Assembly: GCF_000376425.1 (NCBI RefSeq) | Contig: NZ_AQWL01000004.1 | Span: 62,001-126,000 of the forward strand | Direction: 5' to 3' | Source: Thiobacillus denitrificans DSM 12475 | GTDB lineage: Bacteria > Pseudomonadota > Gammaproteobacteria > Burkholderiales > Thiobacillaceae | Length of the DNA stretch: 64,000 nucleotides | Shown: in pieces, positions 56,645 to 64,000 of the stretch | Position numbering within the stretch: the first letter of the stretch is position 1 | Layout: each line of letters starts with the position of its first letter | The notes under the pieces: model-generated | The model's input: only the letters and a program-made list of their open reading frames with translations | Told to the model about the DNA's origin: nothing | Database searches by the model: none | Translations under genes and position numbers: made by a program

Positions 56645-57525
56645 AGCGCGCCGCACCCTCCGCCGCCGGCACGCCGAAAGCCGCTTATGTCGACCCGCTG
56701 ACGGAGGTACTGCGCCCCGGCCAGTCGATCGAGCTGCTGAAGGAATTGCACATCCTGACGCGCGACGGCAAGCTCAATCAGGACAGCCGCCGCAAGCTGA
56801 AGCAGGTCTACCACCTGTGCCATTTCATAGAGCCGCTGCTCGACGAGGTGTTGGGCCGGCAGGACACGCTGACGCTGGCCGATCACGGCGCGGGCAAGTC
56901 TTACCTCGGCTTCATCCTCTATGACCTGTTCCTGAAAGATCGCGCCGGCGCCCATATCTATGGCATCGAGACCCGCGACGAACTGGTGGAGAAATCGCGC
57001 GAACTGGCAGCGCGGCTGGGTTTCGAGCGCATGAGCTTTCTCAGCACGACAGTGACGGAATCGATCACCTCCGACGCCCTGCCGCCGCGCATCGACATCG
57101 TCACTGCGCTACACGCCTGCAACACCGCGACTGACGACGCCATCCGCTTCGCGCTCGCCAGGCAGGCGCACCACATCGTGCTGGTGCCGTGCTGCCAGGC
57201 CGAAGTCGCCGCGGTGCTCAGAAAGCACAAGAATGCGTCGTTTGGCAAGACGCCGCTGTCCGAGATCTGGCGCCACCCCATCCACACGCGCGAATTCGGC
57301 AGCCAGCTCACCAACGTGCTGCGCTGCCTGCAGCTGGAATCGCACGGCTACCAGGTCACCGTCACCGAACTGGTCGGCTGGGAGCATTCGCTGAAAAACG
57401 AGTTGATCGTCGCCACCCGCACCGGCGCGCCGCGCCGCAACGCGCGCGAACGCTTGCAGCAGATTCTGCAGGAGCTCAATCTGCAGGAACTCGAAACACG
57501 CTTTCTCGACCCGCAGCCATCCTGA
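56641..57525 (+). CDS. SAM-dependent methyltransferase
   Basis: The 294-aa product has a class I methyltransferase fold: the SAM motif is LADHGAGKSYLGF (~80-92), then HIYGIETRDELVEKSRELA and DIVTALHACNTATDDAIRF. The latter, HACNTATD, is typical of the pfam13679-type rRNA or tRNA methyltransferases. It may modify RNA, but the substrate is unknown. It overlaps mscS by 4 bp. Confidence 0.82.
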   Translation: MKRAAPSAAGTPKAAYVDPLTEVLRPGQSIELLKELHILTRDGKLNQDSRRKLKQVYHLCHFIEPLLDEVLGRQDTLTLADHGAGKSYLGFILYDLFLKDRAGAHIYGIETRDELVEKSRELAARLGFERMSFLSTTVTESITSDALPPRIDIVTALHACNTATDDAIRFALARQAHHIVLVPCCQAEVAAVLRKHKNASFGKTPLSEIWRHPIHTREFGSQLTNVLRCLQLESHGYQVTVTELVGWEHSLKNELIVATRTGAPRRNARERLQQILQELNLQELETRFLDPQPS

Positions 57526-57572
57526 AAACGGCCTATGCTGGAAAAAGGCAGGGTTTGAATGAGAATGGCCGA

Positions 57573-58136
57573 ATGCGCGTTTCAGTCCTGAGTGCTCCCT
57601 TCATTGCGCTGGTTTTGCTCGGCACTCTGGCAGCTTGCGCCACGCCGCAATACCAGACGACGGTACGTCTGGTCCCGCCGGACGATGCGCAGGGTCAGGC
57701 TTGCGTAAAAGGCTGTGAAGCCAGGAAAGCAGCCTGCCAGGCCGATTGCCAGACCCGTTACCAGGCTTGCGTGAAAACCCTCGAACCGCAGGTGGAAGCA
57801 CGCTATACCGAAGCGCTGAAGGAGTACGAACTCGAGCTGAAGCGCTACGCTGCGGCCTTGCGCCACTACGAGATGCAGCTGCAGTTCAGTTGGATGCACA
57901 GCTACCCCTACCGCTATCCCTACTACTGGTGGGATCCGTGGCCAAGGCCCTATTTTCCGCCGCCCTATTTCGAGCCGCAGATGCCGACCCGCACCGAGGT
58001 ACTGGCGCAACTGGAAAAATCGAATTGCCAAGCCGACTGCGGCTGCCTGCCCGTATACGACGCCTGTTTCGTCGGCTGCGGCGGGCAGCGACTGACGGAA
58101 ACCGTCTGCATCAAAAACTGCCCGCCCGAAAAATGA
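57573..58136 (+). CDS. Cys-rich lipoprotein with CX3C repeats
   Basis: The 187-aa product is a lipoprotein (LLGTLAAC, Cys22). After that it has repeated CX3C units: C44/C48, C55/C59 and, near the end, C152/C156, C165/C169 and C179/C183. In between lies a coiled-coil stretch and an aromatic Pro/Tyr/Trp block (YPYRYPYYWWDPWPRPYF). The spacing resembles twin-CX3C folds, where paired cysteines form disulfides, so it is probably an oxidised, helical hairpin protein outside the cytoplasm. The function is unknown. Confidence 0.75.
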   Translation: MRVSVLSAPFIALVLLGTLAACATPQYQTTVRLVPPDDAQGQACVKGCEARKAACQADCQTRYQACVKTLEPQVEARYTEALKEYELELKRYAAALRHYEMQLQFSWMHSYPYRYPYYWWDPWPRPYFPPPYFEPQMPTRTEVLAQLEKSNCQADCGCLPVYDACFVGCGGQRLTETVCIKNCPPEK

Positions 58137-58191
58137 AACGCCCCGGCAAAGGGGCGCCGTTGCATGGCCGGCCAGCCGGCAACAAGCGTGC

Positions 58192-58734
58192 TCAGGCAGG
58201 CAATTGCAGCGGGGTCAGTTTTAGCGGCACATTCTGCGTATCGGTATTGATCCAGATTTCGCCGTCCTGCACCATGCATTGCAGGCGCATGCTGCGCTCC
58301 GCCAGGGTGGCCAGCGCCTGGCTGGTTGCGGCGGGCAGCTGCAGCACGGTCAAATTGGAAAACCGCGTCAGCTTGCTGGCGATCTGCTTCCACCACACCT
58401 CGCAGCCGCTGCTGTAGCACAACACAATGACCTGTTCGGCGCGGTTGCATGCGCGACGGATACGCGCTTCGTCGGGCTGACCGAGGTCGATCCACAGGGT
58501 AATCTCGTCGGTCAGGCTCTTGACCCACACTTCCGGCTCGTCGACATCGAACAGCCCCTTGGTGAAGGCAATGCCGTCCTGTGCGTAAAGGGCATAGGCC
58601 AGCACCCGCACCATCATGCGCTCGTCGGTTTCGGAGGGATGGCGCGCGATGGTCAGCGCGTGGTCGGCGTAGACATGCCGATCCATATCGGCAATCTGCA
58701 GGTCGGCTTTGTGGATGGTGGCTTTGAGTGCCAT
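58192..58734 (-). CDS. yaeQ: YaeQ family protein
   Basis: The 180-aa product matches YaeQ, a compact PD-(D/E)XK-like protein of unclear role. Landmarks are MALKATIHKADLQIADMDRHVYADHAL at the start region, DEPEVWVKSL, ITLWIDLGQPDEARIRRACN and VLCYSSGCEVWW. The length is exactly that of E. coli YaeQ (about 180). ATG 58734 is chosen; the open frame extends upstream without coding character. Confidence 0.9.
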   Translation of the reverse strand: MALKATIHKADLQIADMDRHVYADHALTIARHPSETDERMMVRVLAYALYAQDGIAFTKGLFDVDEPEVWVKSLTDEITLWIDLGQPDEARIRRACNRAEQVIVLCYSSGCEVWWKQIASKLTRFSNLTVLQLPAATSQALATLAERSMRLQCMVQDGEIWINTDTQNVPLKLTPLQLPA

Positions 58735-58780
58735 GAGGTCATCACTCGAAAAAGGCGATGGATTGTAGCGCGCACCCATA

Positions 58781-58810
58781 AAAAAACCCCGGCGAACCGG
58801 GGTTTTTTCA
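58781..58810 (-). terminator. Terminator after the cold-shock gene
   Basis: A 12-bp stem (AAAAAACCCCGG / CCGGGGTTTTTT) with a CGAA loop is followed by a T run on the minus strand. It ends the csp transcript ahead of yaeQ. Confidence 0.85.
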
Positions 58811-58826
58811 CATCAGGTCGCGAGGA

Positions 58827-59033
58827 TTACGACACGACCTGGATGTTGGAGGCTTGCTTGCCCTTGGGGCCAGTGGTCACTTCGAAGCTGACCTTCTGGT
58901 TTTCCTGCAGGGACTTGAAGCCGCTGGAGTTGATTGCGGAAAAGTGTGCAAACAGGTCTTCGCCGCCGTTATCCGGGGTAATAAAACCAAAACCTTTTGC
59001 ATCATTGAACCACTTGACAGTACCCGTTTCCAT
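58827..59033 (-). CDS. Cold-shock domain protein
   Basis: The 68-aa product is a CspA-family RNA chaperone. It has RNP1 KGFGFITPD and RNP2 DLFAHFSAI, and the start [18 protein letters not shown]. The gene has a long leader (see promoter at 59147-59175), the usual place of cold-shock control, and a strong terminator. Confidence 0.96.
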   Translation of the reverse strand: METGTVKWFNDAKGFGFITPDNGGEDLFAHFSAINSSGFKSLQENQKVSFEVTTGPKGKQASNIQVVS

Positions 59034-59146
59034 CTTGTTTCCTATCTATCTAAAAAAATTGAGCGACATGCTCTATCGATCGAATTTCAAGGAAAACGCT
59101 TACCAGAGGTACCGCAATTTAAAGCTTGAATCCAACAGATGGTGCA

Positions 59147-59175
59147 TTAATAGCACAGATAAAAGCGATGTCCAA
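59147..59175 (-). promoter_or_regulatory. Promoter of the cold-shock gene
   Basis: On the minus strand TTGGAC (59175-59170) is followed after 17 bp by TATTAA (59152-59147). This gives a leader of about 105-110 nt before the ATG at 59033. Confidence 0.65.
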
Positions 59176-59183
59176 GAAAAATC

Positions 59184-59744
59184 TCATTTTTCGTCGAGTG
59201 GACGCAGCATCAGGGTATCGCCGCGCTGAGTGAATTCCAGATGCTTCAGCACGCTCATCCCCAGCAATATCTGATCGCCTGCCATCCCGGGGTTAAGGCT
59301 GGCGGCGATGCCGTGCAGCGCGAACGGGCCGAACGCCAGCGCGCCCACCCGGGTGGCATGGGTGGTCACCGTGCCATTGGCGGTGATCGACCGCTGCGGC
59401 ACGCCGGCCTCCAGGCCCAGCTCGCCCGCCAGATGCGCCGGGATCGACACCAGAGTGGCGCCGGTGTCTAGCAGGAAGGTGACCGGCCGGCCGTTGATCG
59501 TGCCGGGGAAAATATAGTGTCCGTTGCCGCTGCGCTTCAGCACCAGTTCGGTTCCGGGCGCGACCTGCAGTTGGCGATTGGGATTGCTGCGCGCCTGCAG
59601 GCTGTTTTCGAAGTAAAAATAAAACAGCCCCAGCACCAGCAGGCTGGCGACCAGTGCCATGCCGCGTCCGAGCGGACGATGCGGGTTACGGGAAGGATCG
59701 GATGCTTTCGGATTCACGACGTGGTGACAGTCTGGCTCATTCAT
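59184..59744 (-). CDS. Membrane-anchored retropepsin-like aspartic protease
   Basis: The 186-aa product has one membrane helix (~32-50, MALVASLLVLGLFYFYFENS) and a periplasmic domain with the aspartic-protease motif LLDTGATLVSIP. The retroviral-type ILLGMSVLKHLEF follows. This is the TIGR02281 type of clan AA single-domain proteases that work as dimers. I chose ATG 59744; a GTG 12 bp earlier is possible. The substrate is unknown. Confidence 0.85.
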   Translation of the reverse strand: MNEPDCHHVVNPKASDPSRNPHRPLGRGMALVASLLVLGLFYFYFENSLQARSNPNRQLQVAPGTELVLKRSGNGHYIFPGTINGRPVTFLLDTGATLVSIPAHLAGELGLEAGVPQRSITANGTVTTHATRVGALAFGPFALHGIAASLNPGMAGDQILLGMSVLKHLEFTQRGDTLMLRPLDEK

Positions 59745-59857
59745 CGTTCCCCGCACGCAACGCGCGGGTAATCAAGCCGTATACATATCACACACGCAAG
59801 ACAACGCCTCACGCCGCCTGCGCGGGCGGCACCGCCGGAATCCGGCGCAGATGAGGC

Positions 59858-60343
59858 TCAGGTGACGTGCTGCATGCGCGGCTGGCTGAAGTGGCAGTGC
59901 GGCGCATCGCCAAAAATGTCGCGCAGATAACGGGTTTCGATGTGCAACAGGCGCTTGTGGTCGCCGCCTTCCAGATAGACGTCCGGTTGCGCCATCAAAT
60001 CGTCGTCCCAAACCATTTCCACCCCCCAGGCATTTGGCAGGCCCGGCACCACGCCGGGTTCGCACTCGCTGAATAGCCTGCTCACACTGGCCTCATCGGC
60101 CAGGCTGAACTCCATGCCATGATCCAGCCCCAGTTTTCCCAGGTGAATTTCCTGATCGGCGGGGATCATCGCCACCATCTGGCAACCCTGACCGTCGAGT
60201 AGCACGCCCTTAGCCAGCCGATTGGAAGGCACTCCCGCCGCACGCGCCGTTTCGGCGCTGGTCTGGGTGTGCGGATGCGCCACGATGTCGAACGGAATCA
60301 TATGCTGGTCGAGAAAACGTTCCATACGATGCAGTGCGTTCAT
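59858..60343 (-). CDS. YbaK/ProX-type aminoacyl-tRNA deacylase
   Basis: The 161-aa product has the YbaK/EbsC fold, SAETARAAGVPSNRLAKGVL with the key lysine, then VAMIPADQEIHLGKLG. The C-terminal region (LEGGDHKRLLHIETRYLR) is unlike that of classic YbaK, so it may be one of the non-tRNA-linked relatives. These proteins clear mischarged Cys-tRNA-Pro or similar. Its exact substrate is unknown. Confidence 0.8.
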   Translation of the reverse strand: MNALHRMERFLDQHMIPFDIVAHPHTQTSAETARAAGVPSNRLAKGVLLDGQGCQMVAMIPADQEIHLGKLGLDHGMEFSLADEASVSRLFSECEPGVVPGLPNAWGVEMVWDDDLMAQPDVYLEGGDHKRLLHIETRYLRDIFGDAPHCHFSQPRMQHVT

Positions 60344-60424
60344 GATCGACTCCTTGCAAAAGCGATTGGATGATTTTCACTATAGTCCACCCCTTCCCGC
60401 CTGCAGGCGCCGGAAAACGGATCG

Positions 60425-62869
60425 CTAACGCCGCCCGGAGCGGTCGCCGGCGCGAAAATGCCGGCGCGGCACCTTGGTGTGCTCCAGCGTCTGGCAGGCA
60501 CGACGAAATGCCAGCAGGGCATCCTGCGCATGCCCCAGCACGCTGCCATGGGGATAGTGTCCCGCGGCGTTCAGTTCGCCTGCCGCCACCCCGGTCAGCA
60601 GCCCGATCCCTTCGGTCACGTGCTCCGCGGCATGGATATGGAAAAGCCCGCGGGCGACGGCGTCGACCACGCACGGTTGCAGCATTAGATGGCGCCGGTT
60701 GCGTGCGGGGATCAGCACGCCCTGGCTGCCGTCCAGGCCGGCGGTCTCGCACACGCGAAACCAGCCTTCGATCTTTTCGTTGATGCCGCCCACCGGCAGC
60801 ACCCCGCCGTGCTGATTGACCGCACCGGTGACGGCGATGCCCTGCCTGAGGGGCAGGCCCGACAATGCCGACAACAGCGCATAGAGCTCGGCGCACGAGG
60901 CGGAGTCGCCTTCCACGCCGTGATACTGCTGCTCGAACACGATGGAGGCATTCATTGAAAGCGGCGCCAGATGGGCGAACAGCGCAGCCAGGTAGTTCTG
61001 CAGGATGAACACGCCCTTGTCGTGGATCGGCCCGGACAGCTCGACCTCGCGTTCGATGTTGAGCAGGCCGTCTTCGCCCGCGTAGGCATGCGCGGACAGC
61101 CGTACCGGCAGGCCGAAGCGATAGTCGCCCAGATCGATCTGGGTAAGGCCATTGACCTGGCCCGCCCGGGAGCCATGCAGGTCGATCAGCACGTCGCCTT
61201 CGGCGATTTCCTCGCGCAGGCGCTGCTCGGGGTAATCGTGGCGCGCTGCATGCGCAGCGAGCGCCGTCTCGACGTCTGCCGCCGCCACCAGGCACGGCCC
61301 CCCGCGGGCGCGGCAGACCGCGGCGCTTTCCATCACCAGCGCCTCGGTGCGGGCGAAGATTGCGCTCTCGCGCGTCTGGTCGCCGGCCTCGCGATGCGAT
61401 TCCTCGAGCAGACGCGCCACCGCCGCCGCCGAAAAATGCGGCAGGCCGGACAGGCGGCAGGCATGGGCAACGAAAATCGCCGAGGCGCGGCGGGTGTCGG
61501 CGCTGGCGACGAAGCTGTCGGCGAAATCGACCTTGGCGCGGAAATGGCGGGCGAATTCCGGCGCCGCTTCCTGCAGCTCATAGTACTGCGCGCGCGAGCC
61601 GATCAGCACCAGCTTGACCTCGACGTCGACCGCCTCCGGCACCAGCGACACCGCCGCGATCGGCGAGAACGACACGCCCGGTTCCTCGATCTGCAGCCGC
61701 CCGCTGCGCAGGAAGCGCCGCAGCTTCTCCCACACCAGGGTATCGGCCAGCACGTCGGCGAGGTGCAGCATCAGGAAGCCACCATGCGCCTGCAGCAGGC
61801 TGCCGGCACGGATGCGCGTGAAGTCGGTCACCAGCACGTCGTTCTCGGACTGGTATTCGATGCTGCCGAATAGCGCGCGGAACAGCGGGTTGTCCTCGAC
61901 GATTACCGGCGCGCCGGAAAGACCGCCGTTGTCCACCACCAGGTTGACGCGGTAGCGTGCCAGCGCTGCTTGCAGGCCATCCAGCCGCTCCTCGTCATCC
62001 TCGCTGCCGCTGAAAAGTTCCAGCCTGTCGAACACGTCCTGCTCCAGCGCGTCGAGCCAGGCGTTGAGTTTGGCGGCGTCCTTGATCTGCTTCTTCAGGC
62101 CGGCGCGGATCGCCTGCAGTTCGCGCTCGACCAGCGGCTTCACCACCTGCCGCCGCAGCGCCGCCAATGCCTCGTTCATCGCGCGTTCCAGCGGCTGGGT
62201 CTTCTCGATGTAGCGGGTGATCTCGGCGCGCAGCGCCTGCTCGGCCTGTTCCACCGCCGCACGGCGCGCCTTCGGCAGCGCCAGCACCTCGTCCTCGGTG
62301 AGCGCCTGCCCCCTCTTGCCGGTCAGCGTGAACACCATGCGCCCGGCCTCGCGGTGCAGCGAAAAGCTGCGCGCCTCGGCAAACGCTGTCAGCTCGGCAT
62401 AGTGCCGTGCCACGTCGTCCTTCCAGGCCTGCTCGATGCGCTCACTCTCGGCCTTGTAGTCCTGCCCCTCGAGCCGCTGCGGGATATCGCTTTGTAGCGT
62501 CTTTACCGCCTGCGTCAGCAGCTGGCGCAGCAGCCTCCCTTCGCCGGCTGGCAGACGCAATGCCAGCGGCCGTTCCGGCGCGTCGAAATTGTGCAGGTAG
62601 CAGAGATCGGGCGGCACCCGGCGCTGCGCGGCGGCCTCGACCATCGCCTGCTTCAGCAGCGAGGAGCGGCCGCTGCCGACTTCGCCGAGCACGAACAGGT
62701 TGTAGTTAGGCTGATCCATGCCGAGGCCGAAGCGTGCGGCTGCTTCGGCCCGCGCCTGACCGATCCATGGCAGGGTCTCGTCCCGCAGTTCGGCGGTGTC
62801 GGCGAATCCCAGGACAGCGGGATCGATGGTCAGGCGCAGGTCGGCGGGCAGCAGCGTGGCGATGGGCAT
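60425..62869 (-). CDS. Lon-like ATP-dependent protease (LonB/YcbZ type)
   Basis: The 814-aa product has an N-terminal AAA-type domain, a coiled coil region (~200-290) and a C-terminal Lon protease domain. The catalytic dyad is Ser near 655 (VEGDSASCAEL) and Lys near 696 (GGINEKIEGW). The Walker A is GEVGSGRSS, with Arg where Lys is usual, seen in this subgroup, so ATP use may be weak. The start is ATG 62869, as the longer frame runs into the next gene's end without coding character. Confidence 0.88.
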   Translation of the reverse strand: MPIATLLPADLRLTIDPAVLGFADTAELRDETLPWIGQARAEAAARFGLGMDQPNYNLFVLGEVGSGRSSLLKQAMVEAAAQRRVPPDLCYLHNFDAPERPLALRLPAGEGRLLRQLLTQAVKTLQSDIPQRLEGQDYKAESERIEQAWKDDVARHYAELTAFAEARSFSLHREAGRMVFTLTGKRGQALTEDEVLALPKARRAAVEQAEQALRAEITRYIEKTQPLERAMNEALAALRRQVVKPLVERELQAIRAGLKKQIKDAAKLNAWLDALEQDVFDRLELFSGSEDDEERLDGLQAALARYRVNLVVDNGGLSGAPVIVEDNPLFRALFGSIEYQSENDVLVTDFTRIRAGSLLQAHGGFLMLHLADVLADTLVWEKLRRFLRSGRLQIEEPGVSFSPIAAVSLVPEAVDVEVKLVLIGSRAQYYELQEAAPEFARHFRAKVDFADSFVASADTRRASAIFVAHACRLSGLPHFSAAAVARLLEESHREAGDQTRESAIFARTEALVMESAAVCRARGGPCLVAAADVETALAAHAARHDYPEQRLREEIAEGDVLIDLHGSRAGQVNGLTQIDLGDYRFGLPVRLSAHAYAGEDGLLNIEREVELSGPIHDKGVFILQNYLAALFAHLAPLSMNASIVFEQQYHGVEGDSASCAELYALLSALSGLPLRQGIAVTGAVNQHGGVLPVGGINEKIEGWFRVCETAGLDGSQGVLIPARNRRHLMLQPCVVDAVARGLFHIHAAEHVTEGIGLLTGVAAGELNAAGHYPHGSVLGHAQDALLAFRRACQTLEHTKVPRRHFRAGDRSGRR

Positions 62870-62898
62870 GGTCGGGGGCGGAAGCGAAGTTCCCCTGA

Positions 62899-64000
62899 TT
62901 ATTGCCCATGTCCCGGGGGCAGCAACAGGCCGGCCCATTGCGCCTGGCTTTCGCGGTAACGCGTGCGCAGCTGCGCGGCGCTGTCCTGCAGCACGTCAGA
63001 CGGCACAGCCAGCGCCTGCATCGTCGCGGATTCGATCCGGTCGAGCGCCACGCTGCGCGGGACCGCCTCCGGCTCCCAGGTTTCGGCCCACGCCGCCACC
63101 TTGCCCGGGCGCTCACCCTGTTGCGGCAATGCGAGACTGACGCGCGGCAGGCCATAGGCCAGCGCGACGAGCCGCGTATGCAGGCTGCTCGCGACCGTGC
63201 CGCGGCTGGCGGCGATGAGTGCGCAGATGTCCCACAGATGCAGCGACGGGAACAGCCGCGCCGCACCCGGCGGCAACCTGCGCAACAGGCTTGCGTAAAG
63301 CGCAGGATCGTCGTGCCACGGCGCCGCACCGGCGCGGAACAGCGCGACGCCCAGCCCGGTCGCGGCAGCCGTCCTCGCCAGCCCCTGCGCCAGCGCATCC
63401 AGGCTGGCGTCGTCGGCAAAATCGGCGCTGAACTGGCACGCCAGATAGCCCTGCGGGAAAGCTTCACGCATCGCCTGCACCGCGCCCCGCCTCTGGTGCT
63501 GGAGAATCAACTCACCCGAGCATTCCGCCACCATCACCGCCGGATCGGGGCACAGCGGCGCGTCGATGCCTTCCGCCCGCAAGGCGGCTTGGGTGACGTG
63601 ATCACGCACGCTGAGCCAGTCGGCCTCCCTGAGCGCCGCTTTCACCTCGTCCCGCTGCGAGGCCGACAGGGCATCCCACGCCACCCCGCCCACGGCGTTG
63701 AAGATCAGCCTGCCGCCCGGCGCCAGCGCGCCACGCCCGACCACGTAGGGCATGCTGCGCGCCGTGCCGAGCCGGCGCGCAGCCCATGTGGCGGCGGCCG
63801 CCGGGTCGGCAGCGTAGCGCGCTATGGCGGCCGCGGCCGCAGCCGGATCAAGCAGCATGACCGCGGCCTGCCAGGCGCTGCAGGTCAGCAGTTCGCCGCC
63901 GACGTGGATCAGCCGCGCTGCCTGCGCCGCTAACGGCCGCACCTGGTGGCCGCCGAAAGCCCGCAAATCGCGCTCGACCAGTCCGCACACTCCGAACACC
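62899..64000 (-). CDS. Polysaccharide pyruvyl transferase-like protein, 5' end outside window
   Basis: The visible 366 residues resemble pyruvyl transferases of cell-surface glycans (CsaB/WcaK type), with YVVGRGALAPGGRLIFNAVGG, then LREADWLSVRDHVTQ, LCPDPAVMVAE and a conserved C-terminal ASSLHTRLVALAYGLPRVSL. The segment SSLHTRLVALAYG holds the likely active histidine. A GTG at 63999 could start it, but the frame is open to the window edge, so the true start is probably outside. Confidence 0.7.
   Translation of the reverse strand, partial: VFGVCGLVERDLRAFGGHQVRPLAAQAARLIHVGGELLTCSAWQAAVMLLDPAAAAAAIARYAADPAAAATWAARRLGTARSMPYVVGRGALAPGGRLIFNAVGGVAWDALSASQRDEVKAALREADWLSVRDHVTQAALRAEGIDAPLCPDPAVMVAECSGELILQHQRRGAVQAMREAFPQGYLACQFSADFADDASLDALAQGLARTAAATGLGVALFRAGAAPWHDDPALYASLLRRLPPGAARLFPSLHLWDICALIAASRGTVASSLHTRLVALAYGLPRVSLALPQQGERPGKVAAWAETWEPEAVPRSVALDRIESATMQALAVPSDVLQDSAAQLRTRYRESQAQWAGLLLPPGHGQ

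Overview
The window is a GC-rich (roughly two-thirds GC), gene-dense bacterial chromosome segment. Several features point to a betaproteobacterium, probably of the Thiobacillus/Nitrosomonadales type: the rimP-nusA-infB-rbfA-truB-rpsO-pnp order, a Pro-Arg-His tRNA cluster beside folD, a CbbY-type phosphatase, and a HemP/HmuS haem module. The genus is an inference; no rRNA is present. Both ends cut genes: ampD on the left and a polysaccharide pyruvyl transferase-like gene on the right.

Layout. 1-9.9 kb (+): ampD end, a phospholipase-D-family lipoprotein, purT, a group II truncated haemoglobin, an unknown anchored protein, typA, then rmuC-mtfA-aminotransferase with 4-bp overlaps. 9.9-13.8 kb (-): an Ala/Pro-rich lipoprotein and a tight operon of a MoxR AAA+ ATPase, a metallopeptidase/VWA protein, an Hsp33 homologue lacking half its zinc ligands, and a small secreted protein. 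14-19.7 kb: a Nudix hydrolase, an unknown 502-aa protein (-), tRNA-Ser, then radical SAM-acpS-nagZ-cation efflux.

19.7-31.7 kb (+) is an iron/haem island: hemP, two small unknown proteins flanking a peroxiredoxin, hmuS, an ABM-fold monooxygenase, tonB-exbB-exbD, two TonB-dependent receptors, a PiuC-type dioxygenase, bfd and bfr. Fur-box-like sequences overlap three TTGACA promoters, so most of the island is probably iron-repressed. 31.7-35.1 kb: a family 5-like uracil-DNA glycosylase, a tautomerase, uvrC and pgsA.

35.1-44.3 kb: tRNA-Gly, -Cys and -Leu, then rimP-nusA-infB-rbfA-truB-rpsO-pnp behind a leader with an intrinsic terminator. 44.3-47.4 kb: an OmpR-type two-component system (-) divergent from two tandemly duplicated, basic, Asr-like secreted proteins. 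Each copy has the same 11-bp-spaced direct repeat ahead of its -10. 47.4-50.6 kb: an unknown protein, dksA, cbbY-like, folD and three tRNAs.

50.6-64 kb: ychJ, a TesA-like esterase, a YbbA/YbbP ABC exporter, trhO, a small mechanosensitive channel, a methyltransferase, a CX3C-repeat lipoprotein, yaeQ, a cold-shock gene with a long leader, a retropepsin-like protease, a YbaK deacylase, a Lon-like protease and the pyruvyl transferase. I see no insertion sequence, prophage, CRISPR array or rRNA. Family names come from recognising sequence motifs by eye, without a database search.
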